A stretch of DNA of 64,000 nucleotides. Origin: Mucilaginibacter rubeus (lineage in GTDB: Bacteria; Bacteroidota; Bacteroidia; Sphingobacteriales; Sphingobacteriaceae). Below, piece by piece: positions 41,495 to 49,719 of this stretch; positions within the stretch are counted from its first letter, which is position 1, and every line of letters starts with the position of its first letter. The DNA lies in assembly GCF_014643835.1 (NCBI RefSeq), contig NZ_BMKD01000010.1:62001-126000 (forward strand). Direction: 5' to 3'. Made by a program: the position numbers and the translations under genes. The notes beneath the pieces are model-generated. The model was not told the DNA's origin. It did no database searches and was given only the letters and a program-made list of their open reading frames with translations.

Positions 41495-43975
41495 CTACCT
41501 TATCCCGTAAAAGATCCTGAAGCCCTGGATGTATTTTTTATCGCCGGCGTAGGAGATACCATAGTCAACACGGAAAATTAGGCGCTGTACGCCTACGTAA
41601 AACTCGCGGTAATTGCGGTTATTTTTCGTGGTGAGGTAGTTGGCACCGATAATTTCTTCAAGCTTCCACTTTCTTAACAGCGGGATATGATTAAATAGTG
41701 AACCTGCAAAGTTATGTTGGTAATGCGCCTCTAAAAACGCACCGTTGGTACTATAGGTATAAAAAGGCAGGAAGTGGAAACTACCTACATAGGTAGGATC
41801 AAAAGTGGTACCCTGATTACCTAAAAAGTGGTTATAATCCATGTAGTACAGGTTGTTGTTATTGAAAAAGCCTCCGCCCGATACTTTAAATGATGAATAG
41901 CCCGAAAGACCGACACGGATATGGTCCTGCGAAAGATCGACAGAGGCAAAATCGTAATCTACATCCGAGCCGATGATATTTTTAAACCCTTTACGGTAGT
42001 TTACCGTTAAGGTTGGATATTTTGACGGCAGGTTAAACTTGCCGGTGGGCCGGGTTTCGTACCGCTGATCAAAAGTAAAAGTAGCCGACGCGTTAAATAC
42101 AAGCGCCTGATTGTCAGGAAACAAAAAGGAATGGTCATCAGCCGGAGTACCCGGCGGAGCTAATGGATTATTTGATGTAAACTGGCGATCTTTAATATCC
42201 TTTATCTTGCTAAAAGACGTATTGTAAAGCTGCGAACGACTTGAATACGACAAACCTCCTTTTAAAAACACGCCGTTTAACACTTCGCGCTGATAGCCGA
42301 AATCGCCATAATGGCTTCGGTAATATTTAACATAGTTATTTTCGCTCAGAAGCGTACTCAGCGTGTTGAAATATAACGAACGCGTGCCTACATTGTTAAG
42401 ATCAAGCACATCGCTGCCAAAATCAGCATAAAACTTAGCGTTATGGAAAGGATCGTTCTTATACTCAAAACCTATGTTGGCGCTGAAGATTTTGTTAGAG
42501 AAACCATAACGCAAGGCGGGTGTAATTGTCAATGAATGAAAATCATCAATGGTACGGATATAGCTTACCTTTGCATTAATGCCAAAGCCCTCAACCGTGT
42601 TGTAATAAAAGGTTTGTATAAACGGAAAAATATACAATGAATCCCTGTTGCTTTTATTGCTGGCAGCATAACCAAAAATCAGGTAGCCAGGATAGTTGAT
42701 ATGATTTTTATGATGCTGAAGCGAATCCAGATAAGTATCCGTCTTTTTATATTCTTCAAAGGCATCCTTTTTTTTGTAATCACGATCCTCAAAAGCAGTT
42801 AAGGGTATGGGCCTCGCATCGGCCCAGTAGCCCGGCTTTTTACTATTAGCTACCGTATCAATTTTCAGGATCTCACCGGTAAAAAAGTTATCAGGAAATG
42901 TCGGGTTGATTTTATAGTTATTATAAACAGCCGCATAATATCCGCCAAATTTAAATCCGAAGACGGCCCCTTTAAAACTGTATTGGGTTGATGCAGGCAT
43001 CCATACGCTATCGGTTATGGCTACGTATTGCTGCCTGATCTTTAATGTATCAACCAGATTGAGGTTGCTCGTTTTATTTTCAACAAACAGGTCAACGCTG
43101 TAAATGCGCCAGTCGCCGTCAACAATATAAATATCGCCCTGAAAATACTGACCATGCCCGCGTTTCGGAATCACCTGGATTTTGTGGATGGTATGGCCAT
43201 TTTCAACTGAGGTTCCAAGCAATTTGTAATTATAAAACCTGGGACCATATGAAGCAACCGGAGAAACAAAGCCACGGGTAGCTAACCCGTTTATAGTAAA
43301 TACATTCTGGTAAAAATTAGCCTGTAGATCAGATGCCTTTTTGTAGCCAAATGCTGTATTCTGGCCAGCCATCCGGTTGGCGATAGTAATCTCCCGTACC
43401 TTGTTTGGTTTTTGAAAATTGTATTCAGATATTGATTCGGACTGGTAGAGTATCCCCCTACCGTTTGTATCCAAATCGAGCGTTTTCCTTACCTCCTGGC
43501 CCAACAATGATTTAGGTACGCTCAGTAATTTTTGTACACCTTTGATATAAACAGCACAGGAGTATGAAGTGGCCTCCTCAATATAGTATTTGCGCTTTTT
43601 CAGCACTTGCTTCATGATGGTATCGGCAGCATCCCGGTTTTTACGATAGGTTTCGGCTACCCTGTTGGTGGCAAATACTTCATCGGCCATTTGTACATTA
43701 TGTTCCTGATCCTGATCTGTTATGGTGACCTGCTCTATCTTTTCAGTATATCCAACATAGCGATATATGACATTATAGGTACCGGGAGCAAGTTTAAACT
43801 GGTAAATTCCGTTTTCGTTGGCGGTAGTACCATAGGTGGAATTACGGATATAAATAGAAACAAAAGGAATGGCCTGTCCATCCTTATCGGTTATTTTTCC
43901 TGTCAAAAGCGATTGCTGCGCGGAGGCCGTTATTACGCTTAAAGCAATGGCCAATAGTAGTATATATTTTCTCAT
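41495..43975 (-). CDS. DUF5686/carboxypeptidase-regulatory-like outer-membrane protein
   Basis: An 826-residue protein. A signal peptide is followed by a carboxypeptidase-regulatory-like domain (GKITDKDGQAIPFVSIYIR, then TTANENGIYQFKLAPGTY) and a long C-terminal barrel-like region of the DUF5686 type, ending in YIQGFRIFYGIR. Such proteins are common in Bacteroidota and their transport role is unclear. It is divergent from kbl and downstream of no obvious partner. Confidence 0.88.
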   Translation of the reverse strand: MRKYILLLAIALSVITASAQQSLLTGKITDKDGQAIPFVSIYIRNSTYGTTANENGIYQFKLAPGTYNVIYRYVGYTEKIEQVTITDQDQEHNVQMADEVFATNRVAETYRKNRDAADTIMKQVLKKRKYYIEEATSYSCAVYIKGVQKLLSVPKSLLGQEVRKTLDLDTNGRGILYQSESISEYNFQKPNKVREITIANRMAGQNTAFGYKKASDLQANFYQNVFTINGLATRGFVSPVASYGPRFYNYKLLGTSVENGHTIHKIQVIPKRGHGQYFQGDIYIVDGDWRIYSVDLFVENKTSNLNLVDTLKIRQQYVAITDSVWMPASTQYSFKGAVFGFKFGGYYAAVYNNYKINPTFPDNFFTGEILKIDTVANSKKPGYWADARPIPLTAFEDRDYKKKDAFEEYKKTDTYLDSLQHHKNHINYPGYLIFGYAASNKSNRDSLYIFPFIQTFYYNTVEGFGINAKVSYIRTIDDFHSLTITPALRYGFSNKIFSANIGFEYKNDPFHNAKFYADFGSDVLDLNNVGTRSLYFNTLSTLLSENNYVKYYRSHYGDFGYQREVLNGVFLKGGLSYSSRSQLYNTSFSKIKDIKDRQFTSNNPLAPPGTPADDHSFLFPDNQALVFNASATFTFDQRYETRPTGKFNLPSKYPTLTVNYRKGFKNIIGSDVDYDFASVDLSQDHIRVGLSGYSSFKVSGGGFFNNNNLYYMDYNHFLGNQGTTFDPTYVGSFHFLPFYTYSTNGAFLEAHYQHNFAGSLFNHIPLLRKWKLEEIIGANYLTTKNNRNYREFYVGVQRLIFRVDYGISYAGDKKYIQGFRIFYGIR

Positions 43976-44075
43976 ATGTTACTTATGCGTAATACTTTAG
44001 AGCTTAAAAATGTTTTATTATCTACTTAATAATTATTTAAGGTTTAATAAACCTTATCAAATGCCCGCGAATGCT

Positions 44076-44083
44076 TAATTTTG
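44076..44083 (+). promoter_or_regulatory. -7 element (TAATTTTG) of kbl
   Basis: Matches TAnnTTTG and lies 22 bases before the kbl start codon. Confidence 0.55.
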
Positions 44084-44105
44084 CCCTCTTTAAAACACGC
44101 ATGCT

Positions 44106-45296
44106 ATGTACAACACACTAAAGCCGGTTTTGCAACAGGAGTTAACCGAAATTGAAAATGCCGGGTTATACAAAAAGGAACGGATCATCACTTCGCCCCA
44201 GGGCGCAGATATTACTGTTCAGGGCGGTGCCGAAGTAATTAACTTTTGCGCCAATAACTACCTCGGCCTATCGGGTAATGCCAAAGTGGTACAGGCCGCC
44301 AAAGATGCCATGGATACGCATGGTTACGGTTTATCGTCTGTACGGTTTATATGTGGTACACAGGACATACACAAAGAGCTTGAAAAAAAGATAGCTGAAT
44401 TTTTGGGCACTGAAGATACCATACTTTACGCTGCGGCTTTTGATGCCAACGGCGGCGTGTTTGAACCTTTATTTAACGATCAGGACGCTATTATATCTGA
44501 CGAACTGAACCATGCTTCGATCATTGACGGTGTGCGCCTTTGCAAGGCCCAGCGCTACCGTTACAGGCACGATGATATGGCCGACCTGGAAGAAAAATTA
44601 AAAGCTACGCAGGAACTGCGTCATCGAATCATCGTTACCGATGGCGCTTTCAGCATGGACGGCACCATTGCCCAGTTAGATAAGATCTGCGACCTGGCCG
44701 ATAAATACAACGCGCTGATCATGATCGATGAGAGCCATTGTTCGGGCTTTATGGGCAAAAATGGCCGCGGTACGCATGAACATCATAATGTGATGGGAAG
44801 GATTGATATCATCACCGGTACATTAGGTAAAGCTTTGGGTGGCGCATCGGGTGGTTTTACATCTGGTCGTAAAGAAATTATTGATATGCTACGCCAGCGC
44901 TCACGCCCGTATTTGTTCTCAAATACTTTGGCACCAGCAATTACCGGTGCTTCAATTGCGGTACTGGATATGTTAAACGAAACCACAGAGCTTCGCGACA
45001 AACTGGAAAGCAATACGCAATACTTCCGTCAAAAAATGACCGAAGCTGGTTTTGACATTAAACCCGGCGTGCATCCTATAGTCCCGGTTATGTTATATGA
45101 TGCCAAGCTGGCCCAGGAGTTTGCTGCAAAAATGCTTGACGAAGGTATTTATGTAATAGGCTTTTACTATCCGGTAGTACCGCAAGGTAAAGCAAGGATC
45201 AGGGTACAGATCTCGGCAGCGCATGATATGCACCATTTGGATAAAGCTATTGCAGCGTTTACTAAGGTGGGTAAGGAACTGGGAGTGCTTAAATAG
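44106..45296 (+). CDS. kbl: glycine C-acetyltransferase (2-amino-3-ketobutyrate CoA ligase)
   Basis: A 396-residue PLP enzyme of the alpha-oxoamine synthase family. Lys242 in [14 protein letters not shown] binds [43 protein letters not shown] and [12 protein letters not shown] are standard Kbl blocks. It converts 2-amino-3-ketobutyrate plus CoA to glycine and acetyl-CoA, the step after Tdh (encoded at 26609). It is divergent from the DUF5686 gene and has its own promoter. Confidence 0.95.
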   Translation: MYNTLKPVLQQELTEIENAGLYKKERIITSPQGADITVQGGAEVINFCANNYLGLSGNAKVVQAAKDAMDTHGYGLSSVRFICGTQDIHKELEKKIAEFLGTEDTILYAAAFDANGGVFEPLFNDQDAIISDELNHASIIDGVRLCKAQRYRYRHDDMADLEEKLKATQELRHRIIVTDGAFSMDGTIAQLDKICDLADKYNALIMIDESHCSGFMGKNGRGTHEHHNVMGRIDIITGTLGKALGGASGGFTSGRKEIIDMLRQRSRPYLFSNTLAPAITGASIAVLDMLNETTELRDKLESNTQYFRQKMTEAGFDIKPGVHPIVPVMLYDAKLAQEFAAKMLDEGIYVIGFYYPVVPQGKARIRVQISAAHDMHHLDKAIAAFTKVGKELGVLK

Positions 45297-45299
45297 TCG

Positions 45300-45307
45300 T
45301 ATATTTG
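45300..45307 (+). promoter_or_regulatory. -7 element (TATATTTG) of pheS
   Basis: Matches TAnnTTTG immediately after the kbl stop codon, leaving a leader of about 95 bases before the pheS ATG. No T-box or leader peptide was recognised. Confidence 0.5.
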
Positions 45308-45409
45308 CTGCCCTGCGCACAAATATCAATCTATAACAGCTATCTCCTTAGCCACCAATAATCAGGGAGCAGAGATAACAACAAAAAGAATTACAAACAA
45401 TACATTATA

Positions 45410-46444
45410 ATGCAAGCTCAGATAGACCAATATACCGCCGAGATCAATGCTTTTTCGCCAGCTAATGCTGATGAACTGGAGGCGTTCCGTATTAAATTTT
45501 TAGGCACCAAGGGTATTATTAAAGACCTTTTTGAGCAGTTTAAAAGCGTTAGTCCGGAAGAGAAACGCACTTTCGGAAAGGTACTTAACGAGTTTAAACA
45601 ACTGGCCGAGGCTAAGTATAACGAGCTGAAGGAAAACATTGGCACAGGCACGCAAAGCATAGGCAATGATCTTGACCTTACTTTACCCGGCGATGGCTTT
45701 ACTGTTGGCTCACGCCATCCGTTGTCATTGGTGCGTAACGAGATCATCGATATCTTTAAGCGCTTAGGCTTCGTTGTTGCCGAAGGTCCGGAAATTGAAG
45801 ATGACTGGCATAATTTCTCGGCCCTGAACTTCCCCGAAGAGCACCCGGCACGTGACATGCAGGATACCTTCTTTATTAAAAAGAATAATGGTAAAGATGA
45901 TATTGCGCTGCGTACCCACACCTCATCGGTACAGGTACGGATGATGGAAGCCGGCAAACCACCGTTCCGTGCAATTATGCCGGGCAGGGTTTATCGTAAC
46001 GAGGCTATTTCGGCCCGCGCGCATTGCTTTTTCCACCAGGTTGAAGGTTTGTATGTTGATGAGAATGTATCTTTCTCTGATCTGAAACAAACCCTTTACC
46101 ACTTTGTGCAGGAGCTTTATGGCGAAGGTACAAGGGTACGTTTCCGTCCGTCATACTTCCCGTTCACCGAGCCATCAGCCGAGATGGATATTTCGTGTAC
46201 CATTTGCGGCGGTGCCGGTTGTAACATGTGTAAACACAGTGGCTGGGTGGAAATTTTAGGCTGCGGTATGGTTGATCCTAACGTTTTGGAAAACTGCGGT
46301 ATCGACAGTAAAAAATATACAGGCTTTGCCTTTGGTATGGGTATGGAGCGTATCGCCAACTTAAAATATGTAATCCGCGACCTGCGCCTGTTTTCAGAAA
46401 ACGATGTACGTTTCCTTAAACAGTTCCAAACTGAAATGTTATGA
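45410..46444 (+). CDS. pheS: phenylalanine-tRNA ligase alpha subunit
   Basis: A 344-residue class II synthetase subunit. An N-terminal coiled coil is followed by motif 2-like FHQVEGLYVDENVSFSDLK, a cysteine-rich insertion (CTICGGAGCNMCKHSGWVE) and motif 3 GFAFGMGMERIANLKYV. It pairs with PheT to charge tRNA-Phe; pheT is not in this window, which is usual for the phylum. Its stop codon overlaps the start of the next gene by four bases. Confidence 0.96.
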   Translation: MQAQIDQYTAEINAFSPANADELEAFRIKFLGTKGIIKDLFEQFKSVSPEEKRTFGKVLNEFKQLAEAKYNELKENIGTGTQSIGNDLDLTLPGDGFTVGSRHPLSLVRNEIIDIFKRLGFVVAEGPEIEDDWHNFSALNFPEEHPARDMQDTFFIKKNNGKDDIALRTHTSSVQVRMMEAGKPPFRAIMPGRVYRNEAISARAHCFFHQVEGLYVDENVSFSDLKQTLYHFVQELYGEGTRVRFRPSYFPFTEPSAEMDISCTICGGAGCNMCKHSGWVEILGCGMVDPNVLENCGIDSKKYTGFAFGMGMERIANLKYVIRDLRLFSENDVRFLKQFQTEML

Positions 46445-46854
46445 GGAAACTCACTATAATATTATTGGTAGTTATCGGTTGCTTTTCGTGCGGAAAAGCA
46501 ACCGATAATGTACCGAGTGTACCTGTTAATTTCCAGGCCGCATTGGGCACACCGGCATTGAGCCCCCTTAACGTTGCGGGCGGCGCGGTGGCCGTTAATG
46601 GTTATGGTGTGTCCGGATTGATCATTTACCGTAAAGTGAACGGCACTTATGCGGCCTACGACCGGTGTAGCAGCTATCAGCCCGAAAAAAAATGCGCCGT
46701 AACAATTGACAATACAGGCTTTACGGTAACCGATCCCTGCAGCGGTTCAAAGTTTAGCCTTGAAGATGGCACACCGGTAAAAGCCCCGGCCACAAAGGCA
46801 TTAAGAACCTATAGGGTAGCTGTTACCCAGTTTGAAATTCAAGTAACTAATTAA
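46441..46854 (+). CDS. Rieske-like lipoprotein lacking His ligands
   Basis: A 137-residue lipoprotein (lipobox VIGC or FSC within the first 17 residues). The C-terminal half has the order of a Rieske fold, with YDRCSSYQPEKKC and TDPCSGSKFSLEDGTPVKAP followed by RTYRV, as in proteins annotated as Rieske-like in this phylum. However, the CxH and CxxH ligand pairs read CSS and CSG, so a standard 2Fe-2S cluster cannot form. It is coupled to pheS by an ATGA overlap and to the TetR gene by a shared A. Confidence 0.65.
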   Translation: MRKLTIILLVVIGCFSCGKATDNVPSVPVNFQAALGTPALSPLNVAGGAVAVNGYGVSGLIIYRKVNGTYAAYDRCSSYQPEKKCAVTIDNTGFTVTDPCSGSKFSLEDGTPVKAPATKALRTYRVAVTQFEIQVTN

Positions 46855-47435
46855 TGGAAGCCGATAAAATAAAAGACAGCATTAAGCGGGCAGCACAGGA
46901 ACTTTTCCGCAAATTCGGGTACCATAAAACCAGTGTTAACGAGATTGCCAAAAAGGCAAAAATTGCCAAGGCAACCATCTATAAATACTTCGATAGCAAG
47001 GAGGCCGTATTACACGTACTGCTGATGGACTACATCAAAGCCAGTGTTGACGACCTGGTACAAAGCAATTGGAATGATATTGATGAAGAGGTTTATCTCA
47101 ATAACCTCATTATGAAAACCTGCCGCCTCTCCTACACCGTTTGTAATGAATTTATCGGCTGGGATTTCATCCGCGAGTCAACTAACTCACAGGATTTTTT
47201 AAAGAACCTATCTAACGAACTGGAAGAACTGCTCATGGCATCGTTTATCCAATTGCCCGGCATCCGCAAGCACGAAACTTACCAACAGCGCTTACGCTTC
47301 CTGATCAAGTGCAGTAAAAGCATCGTGTTTAGCTTTGCATTTACTTCGGTAAGTGATTCGGACGTGCGCAAGAATTTTGTTTCTTTTCAGAAAGAGATTT
47401 TGCCTTATTTAGTTAAGGCTGCGGTTTCGGTTTAA
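46854..47435 (+). CDS. TetR/AcrR family transcriptional regulator
   Basis: A 193-residue repressor-type protein. The TetR DNA-binding helices are clear: AAQELFRKFGYHKTSVNEIA near residue 12 and KKAKIAKATIYKYFDSKEAV near 32. The C-terminal ligand-binding half is helical and unassigned. Its ATG shares one base with the stop codon of the Rieske-like gene, so all three genes from pheS onward form one coupled unit. It ends with a four-base convergent overlap with the next gene. Confidence 0.9.
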   Translation: MEADKIKDSIKRAAQELFRKFGYHKTSVNEIAKKAKIAKATIYKYFDSKEAVLHVLLMDYIKASVDDLVQSNWNDIDEEVYLNNLIMKTCRLSYTVCNEFIGWDFIRESTNSQDFLKNLSNELEELLMASFIQLPGIRKHETYQQRLRFLIKCSKSIVFSFAFTSVSDSDVRKNFVSFQKEILPYLVKAAVSV

Positions 47436-47860
47436 TCAGCCCAAGGCTCAACCATTAACAGAATATTATGCAAGGCAGTATGAGCATATCCGTTACCGGT
47501 ATGTAAAATATGGCAGTTACCCTCTTTATCAAAAATGGATAACTTATCCCATTCTGTTTTGATCTTGTTTCTATTGGTTTGAAAAGCTTCTATTTTTTTA
47601 ATATCCTTAAAATCGATCCTGAAGATCTTTTCCCCACTATAACCTACCACCTGTCTGGTACAAAGTAATGTCCATTGTTTTGAAGGTTTCGTAAAGAAAA
47701 GCACCGGAATTCCGCTTAAATCTTCTTTTAAATTAGATTTCAAGTACGCTTTTATTGATTCAGAAAGCTCATCGAAAAAAAATGTGTAGTCGTTCGAAAC
47801 TTCATATTTATCGAACCTCCATTTTATTCTACCCAATATATATTCATCGGTCTTTTTCAT
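47432..47860 (-). CDS. hypothetical protein (142 aa)
   Basis: A soluble protein rich in Lys, Asp and aromatics. The start MKKTDEYILGRIKWRFDKYE at 47860 is preferred over 47878. A hydrophobic pair (GIPVLFFTKPSKQWTLLCTRQ) and IFRIDFKDIKKIEAF suggest a mixed alpha/beta fold. No family was recognised. It overlaps the 3' end of the TetR gene on the other strand by four bases. Confidence 0.65.
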   Translation of the reverse strand: MKKTDEYILGRIKWRFDKYEVSNDYTFFFDELSESIKAYLKSNLKEDLSGIPVLFFTKPSKQWTLLCTRQVVGYSGEKIFRIDFKDIKKIEAFQTNRNKIKTEWDKLSIFDKEGNCHILHTGNGYAHTALHNILLMVEPWAD

Positions 47861-47942
47861 AAGAGATAAAACTATCAAAAATAATGGCCTGAATTATGAT
47901 GTAGAAAAGTCAGATTTCAAATTGAAGAAAAATTTCAATTAT

Positions 47943-47961
47943 TACTTTGAAATGCAAAGTA
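47943..47961. promoter_or_regulatory. operator-like dyad 1 upstream of creD
   Basis: tactttg-aaatg-caaagta forms a perfect inverted repeat of 7-bp arms. Its TTTG lies 20 bases before the -7 element at 47970, which is the -33 position, so a bound repressor would block the promoter. Confidence 0.55.
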
Positions 47962-47969
47962 CTTTACAT

Positions 47970-47977
47970 TATATTTG
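47970..47977 (+). promoter_or_regulatory. -7 element (TATATTTG) of creD
   Basis: Matches TAnnTTTG with a TTTG 20 bases upstream inside dyad 1. Transcription would start near 47984, giving a leader of about 65 bases. Confidence 0.55.
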
Positions 47978-47981
47978 TCAC

Positions 47982-48007
47982 AGGCTTAAGCAAAGCCTTT
48001 CTTTTTA
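47982..48007 (+). terminator. possible leader attenuator hairpin of creD
   Basis: aggctt and aagcct form a short stem followed by ttcttttta, right at the predicted transcript start and before the coding sequence. A terminator at this point would be regulated (attenuator-like); a simple hairpin is the alternative. Confidence 0.35.
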
Positions 48008-48013
48008 ATTATA

Positions 48014-48041
48014 AACTTTGAAATACAAAGTACTTTATATC
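48014..48041. promoter_or_regulatory. operator-like dyad 2 upstream of creD
   Basis: actttgaaatacaaagtacttta repeats dyad 1 almost exactly, 70 bases further on, between the predicted transcript start and the ATG at 48051. Two identical dyads flanking a promoter fit repression by one regulator. Confidence 0.5.
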
Positions 48042-48050
48042 CAAGCAATC

Positions 48051-49385
48051 ATGATAGAGGAACAATCACCAAAACAAACAACATTGGGCTGGCTCAGGGA
48101 GTCGGCAACATTTAAATTGATCTTTATCGGGCTATTGGCGCTTTTACTCTTAATTCCATCAGCCTTCGTCCAAAACCTGGTGACCGAACGTGCAGTCAGA
48201 CAGGGTGAAACGGCCAAAGAGGTATCAGAAAGCTGGTCGGCCAGCCAGATTATCAAAGGCCCGATATTGGTTATCCCTTATAAAAAAGGAATAAATATGA
48301 CCGACACCACTAAGCAGGCGCTTATAGAAAACCTGTATATACTCCCCGACAACCTTCACATTAAGGCAGGCCTTACAACACAGCTTAGGCACCGGGGCAT
48401 TTTTGATGTAGCTGTATATAATACGCAGGTAAAAATAAGCGGCAATTTTGCCAAACTTGATCTCTCCTCACTCGGTATAAATATAAACCAGCTCCTTTTA
48501 AATAAAGCCAGGTTTGAATTTAGTGTGAGCGACCTGAAAGGTTTGAAAAGCAACCCGGTTATAAAAACCACTCAACCCATACTTGGCGCCGAGCCTTCAT
48601 TTGAATCCGTATTTGGCAATGGTTTGCAAGCCGGTGTTGACCTTTCAGCAATAAACAATAACGAAATTCCATTTGATTACACGCTTGATCTGAAAGGCAG
48701 TGAAGGATTAAGCTTTTTACAAATGGGTAAAACTACCGATGTGCGGGTAAATGGCAACTGGAGCAGCCCGAGCTTTGATGGCAATTTCCTCCCCGATGAT
48801 TCTAAAGTTGATACCAGCGGCTTTAGCGCCAGCTGGCGGATGATGTATTACAACCGGCCATTCCCGCAACAGTGGACCGGTCAGCAAAAAACGTTGGATA
48901 ACGACAAAAAACTGGAAGAGGCCACTTTTGGTGTAAAACTTCGCCTCCCGGTTGATCAGTACCAGAAAACCATGCGTACCAGTAAGTATGCTATATTCAT
49001 TATCCTCCTTACCTTTATATCTCTCTTTTTAACTGAGGTTATCCGCAAACAACCGATACATATGTTCAACTACATATTGATTGGCGCGGCTATGGTTATT
49101 TACTATACGCTGCTGTTGTCGTTTTCTGAGCAGGTTGGCTACAACATAGCTTATCTTATTGCCTCTATGTCAACCATAGCACTTATATCCGTATTTATAT
49201 CATCCCTGCTAAAAAACGGGAAGGCGGCGTTACTGTTCGCTTTTATTTTAGCGGTGTTTTATGCCTTTATTTTTGTCATCATTCAACTGGAAGATCTTGC
49301 CTTAATGGTTGGCAGTATCGCGCTGTTTATCATTATAGCCGTGTTGATGTACTTTTCGCGCAAGATAAATTGGGATAAAAATTAA
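48051..49385 (+). CDS. creD: CreD family inner-membrane protein
   Basis: A 444-residue membrane protein of the CreD family. One N-terminal helix (LIFIGLLALLLLIPSAFVQNL) is followed by a large extracytoplasmic domain and five closely spaced C-terminal helices. The segment RMMYYNRPFPQQW and the DVRVNGNWSSPSFDG region are typical. CreD is tied to cell-envelope integrity and beta-lactam responses in other bacteria. The ATG at 48051 is preferred; the longer frame begins inside operator-like dyad 2. Its likely regulator gene is not adjacent. Confidence 0.9.
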   Translation: MIEEQSPKQTTLGWLRESATFKLIFIGLLALLLLIPSAFVQNLVTERAVRQGETAKEVSESWSASQIIKGPILVIPYKKGINMTDTTKQALIENLYILPDNLHIKAGLTTQLRHRGIFDVAVYNTQVKISGNFAKLDLSSLGININQLLLNKARFEFSVSDLKGLKSNPVIKTTQPILGAEPSFESVFGNGLQAGVDLSAINNNEIPFDYTLDLKGSEGLSFLQMGKTTDVRVNGNWSSPSFDGNFLPDDSKVDTSGFSASWRMMYYNRPFPQQWTGQQKTLDNDKKLEEATFGVKLRLPVDQYQKTMRTSKYAIFIILLTFISLFLTEVIRKQPIHMFNYILIGAAMVIYYTLLLSFSEQVGYNIAYLIASMSTIALISVFISSLLKNGKAALLFAFILAVFYAFIFVIIQLEDLALMVGSIALFIIIAVLMYFSRKINWDKN

Positions 49386-49468
49386 GCATTGCATATACCA
49401 ATCAGCAAAGTTTTCATAAATCTTTACTGATTGGTAATTAAACCTTATACCGATTTGGTTTTTAGTTT

Positions 49469-49498
49469 AAAAATTACTATGTTAGCATAGTAATTTTT
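49469..49498. promoter_or_regulatory. perfect 13-bp palindrome, operator or terminator
   Basis: aaaaattactatg and catagtaattttt are exact inverted arms around ttag, followed by tg. It lies 84 bases past the creD stop and seven bases before the 36-aa frame. It can act as the creD terminator or as an operator for the mini-gene; similar ACTATGTTAGCATAGT palindromes are known in front of MarR-type regulator genes in this phylum. Confidence 0.6.
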
Positions 49499-49504
49499 TG
49501 TTTT

Positions 49505-49615
49505 ATGAGCCGCGAACTAACAGAACTTTCCGACCTGATTGATGAGCAATTTGAGATAGAAGATATTACCGTTGACGATAATATGGTTAACTATCTGCTA
49601 AGTTTATTTGCTTAG
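49505..49615 (+). CDS. 36-aa acidic mini-protein
   Basis: A complete frame encoding MSRELTELSDLIDEQFEIED and 16 more residues, strongly acidic and probably one or two helices. No family was recognised; it could also be a remnant of a regulator gene. It starts seven bases after the 13-bp palindrome. Support is moderate. Confidence 0.4.
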   Translation: MSRELTELSDLIDEQFEIEDITVDDNMVNYLLSLFA

Positions 49616-49704
49616 AGATCCTGCTTAAGATCGTAACGTCTTTTAAAGGCGACCGGCTTTCTTTTGTCCCTCCTCTCCCATTTTCAGGATTAAATAAATA
49701 GGGT

Positions 49705-49712
49705 TAACTTTG
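49705..49712 (+). promoter_or_regulatory. -7 element (TAACTTTG) of the rRNA methyltransferase gene
   Basis: Matches TAnnTTTG and ends eight bases before the ATG at 49720, which predicts a leaderless or nearly leaderless transcript. Confidence 0.55.
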
Positions 49713-49719
49713 CAGCCTG

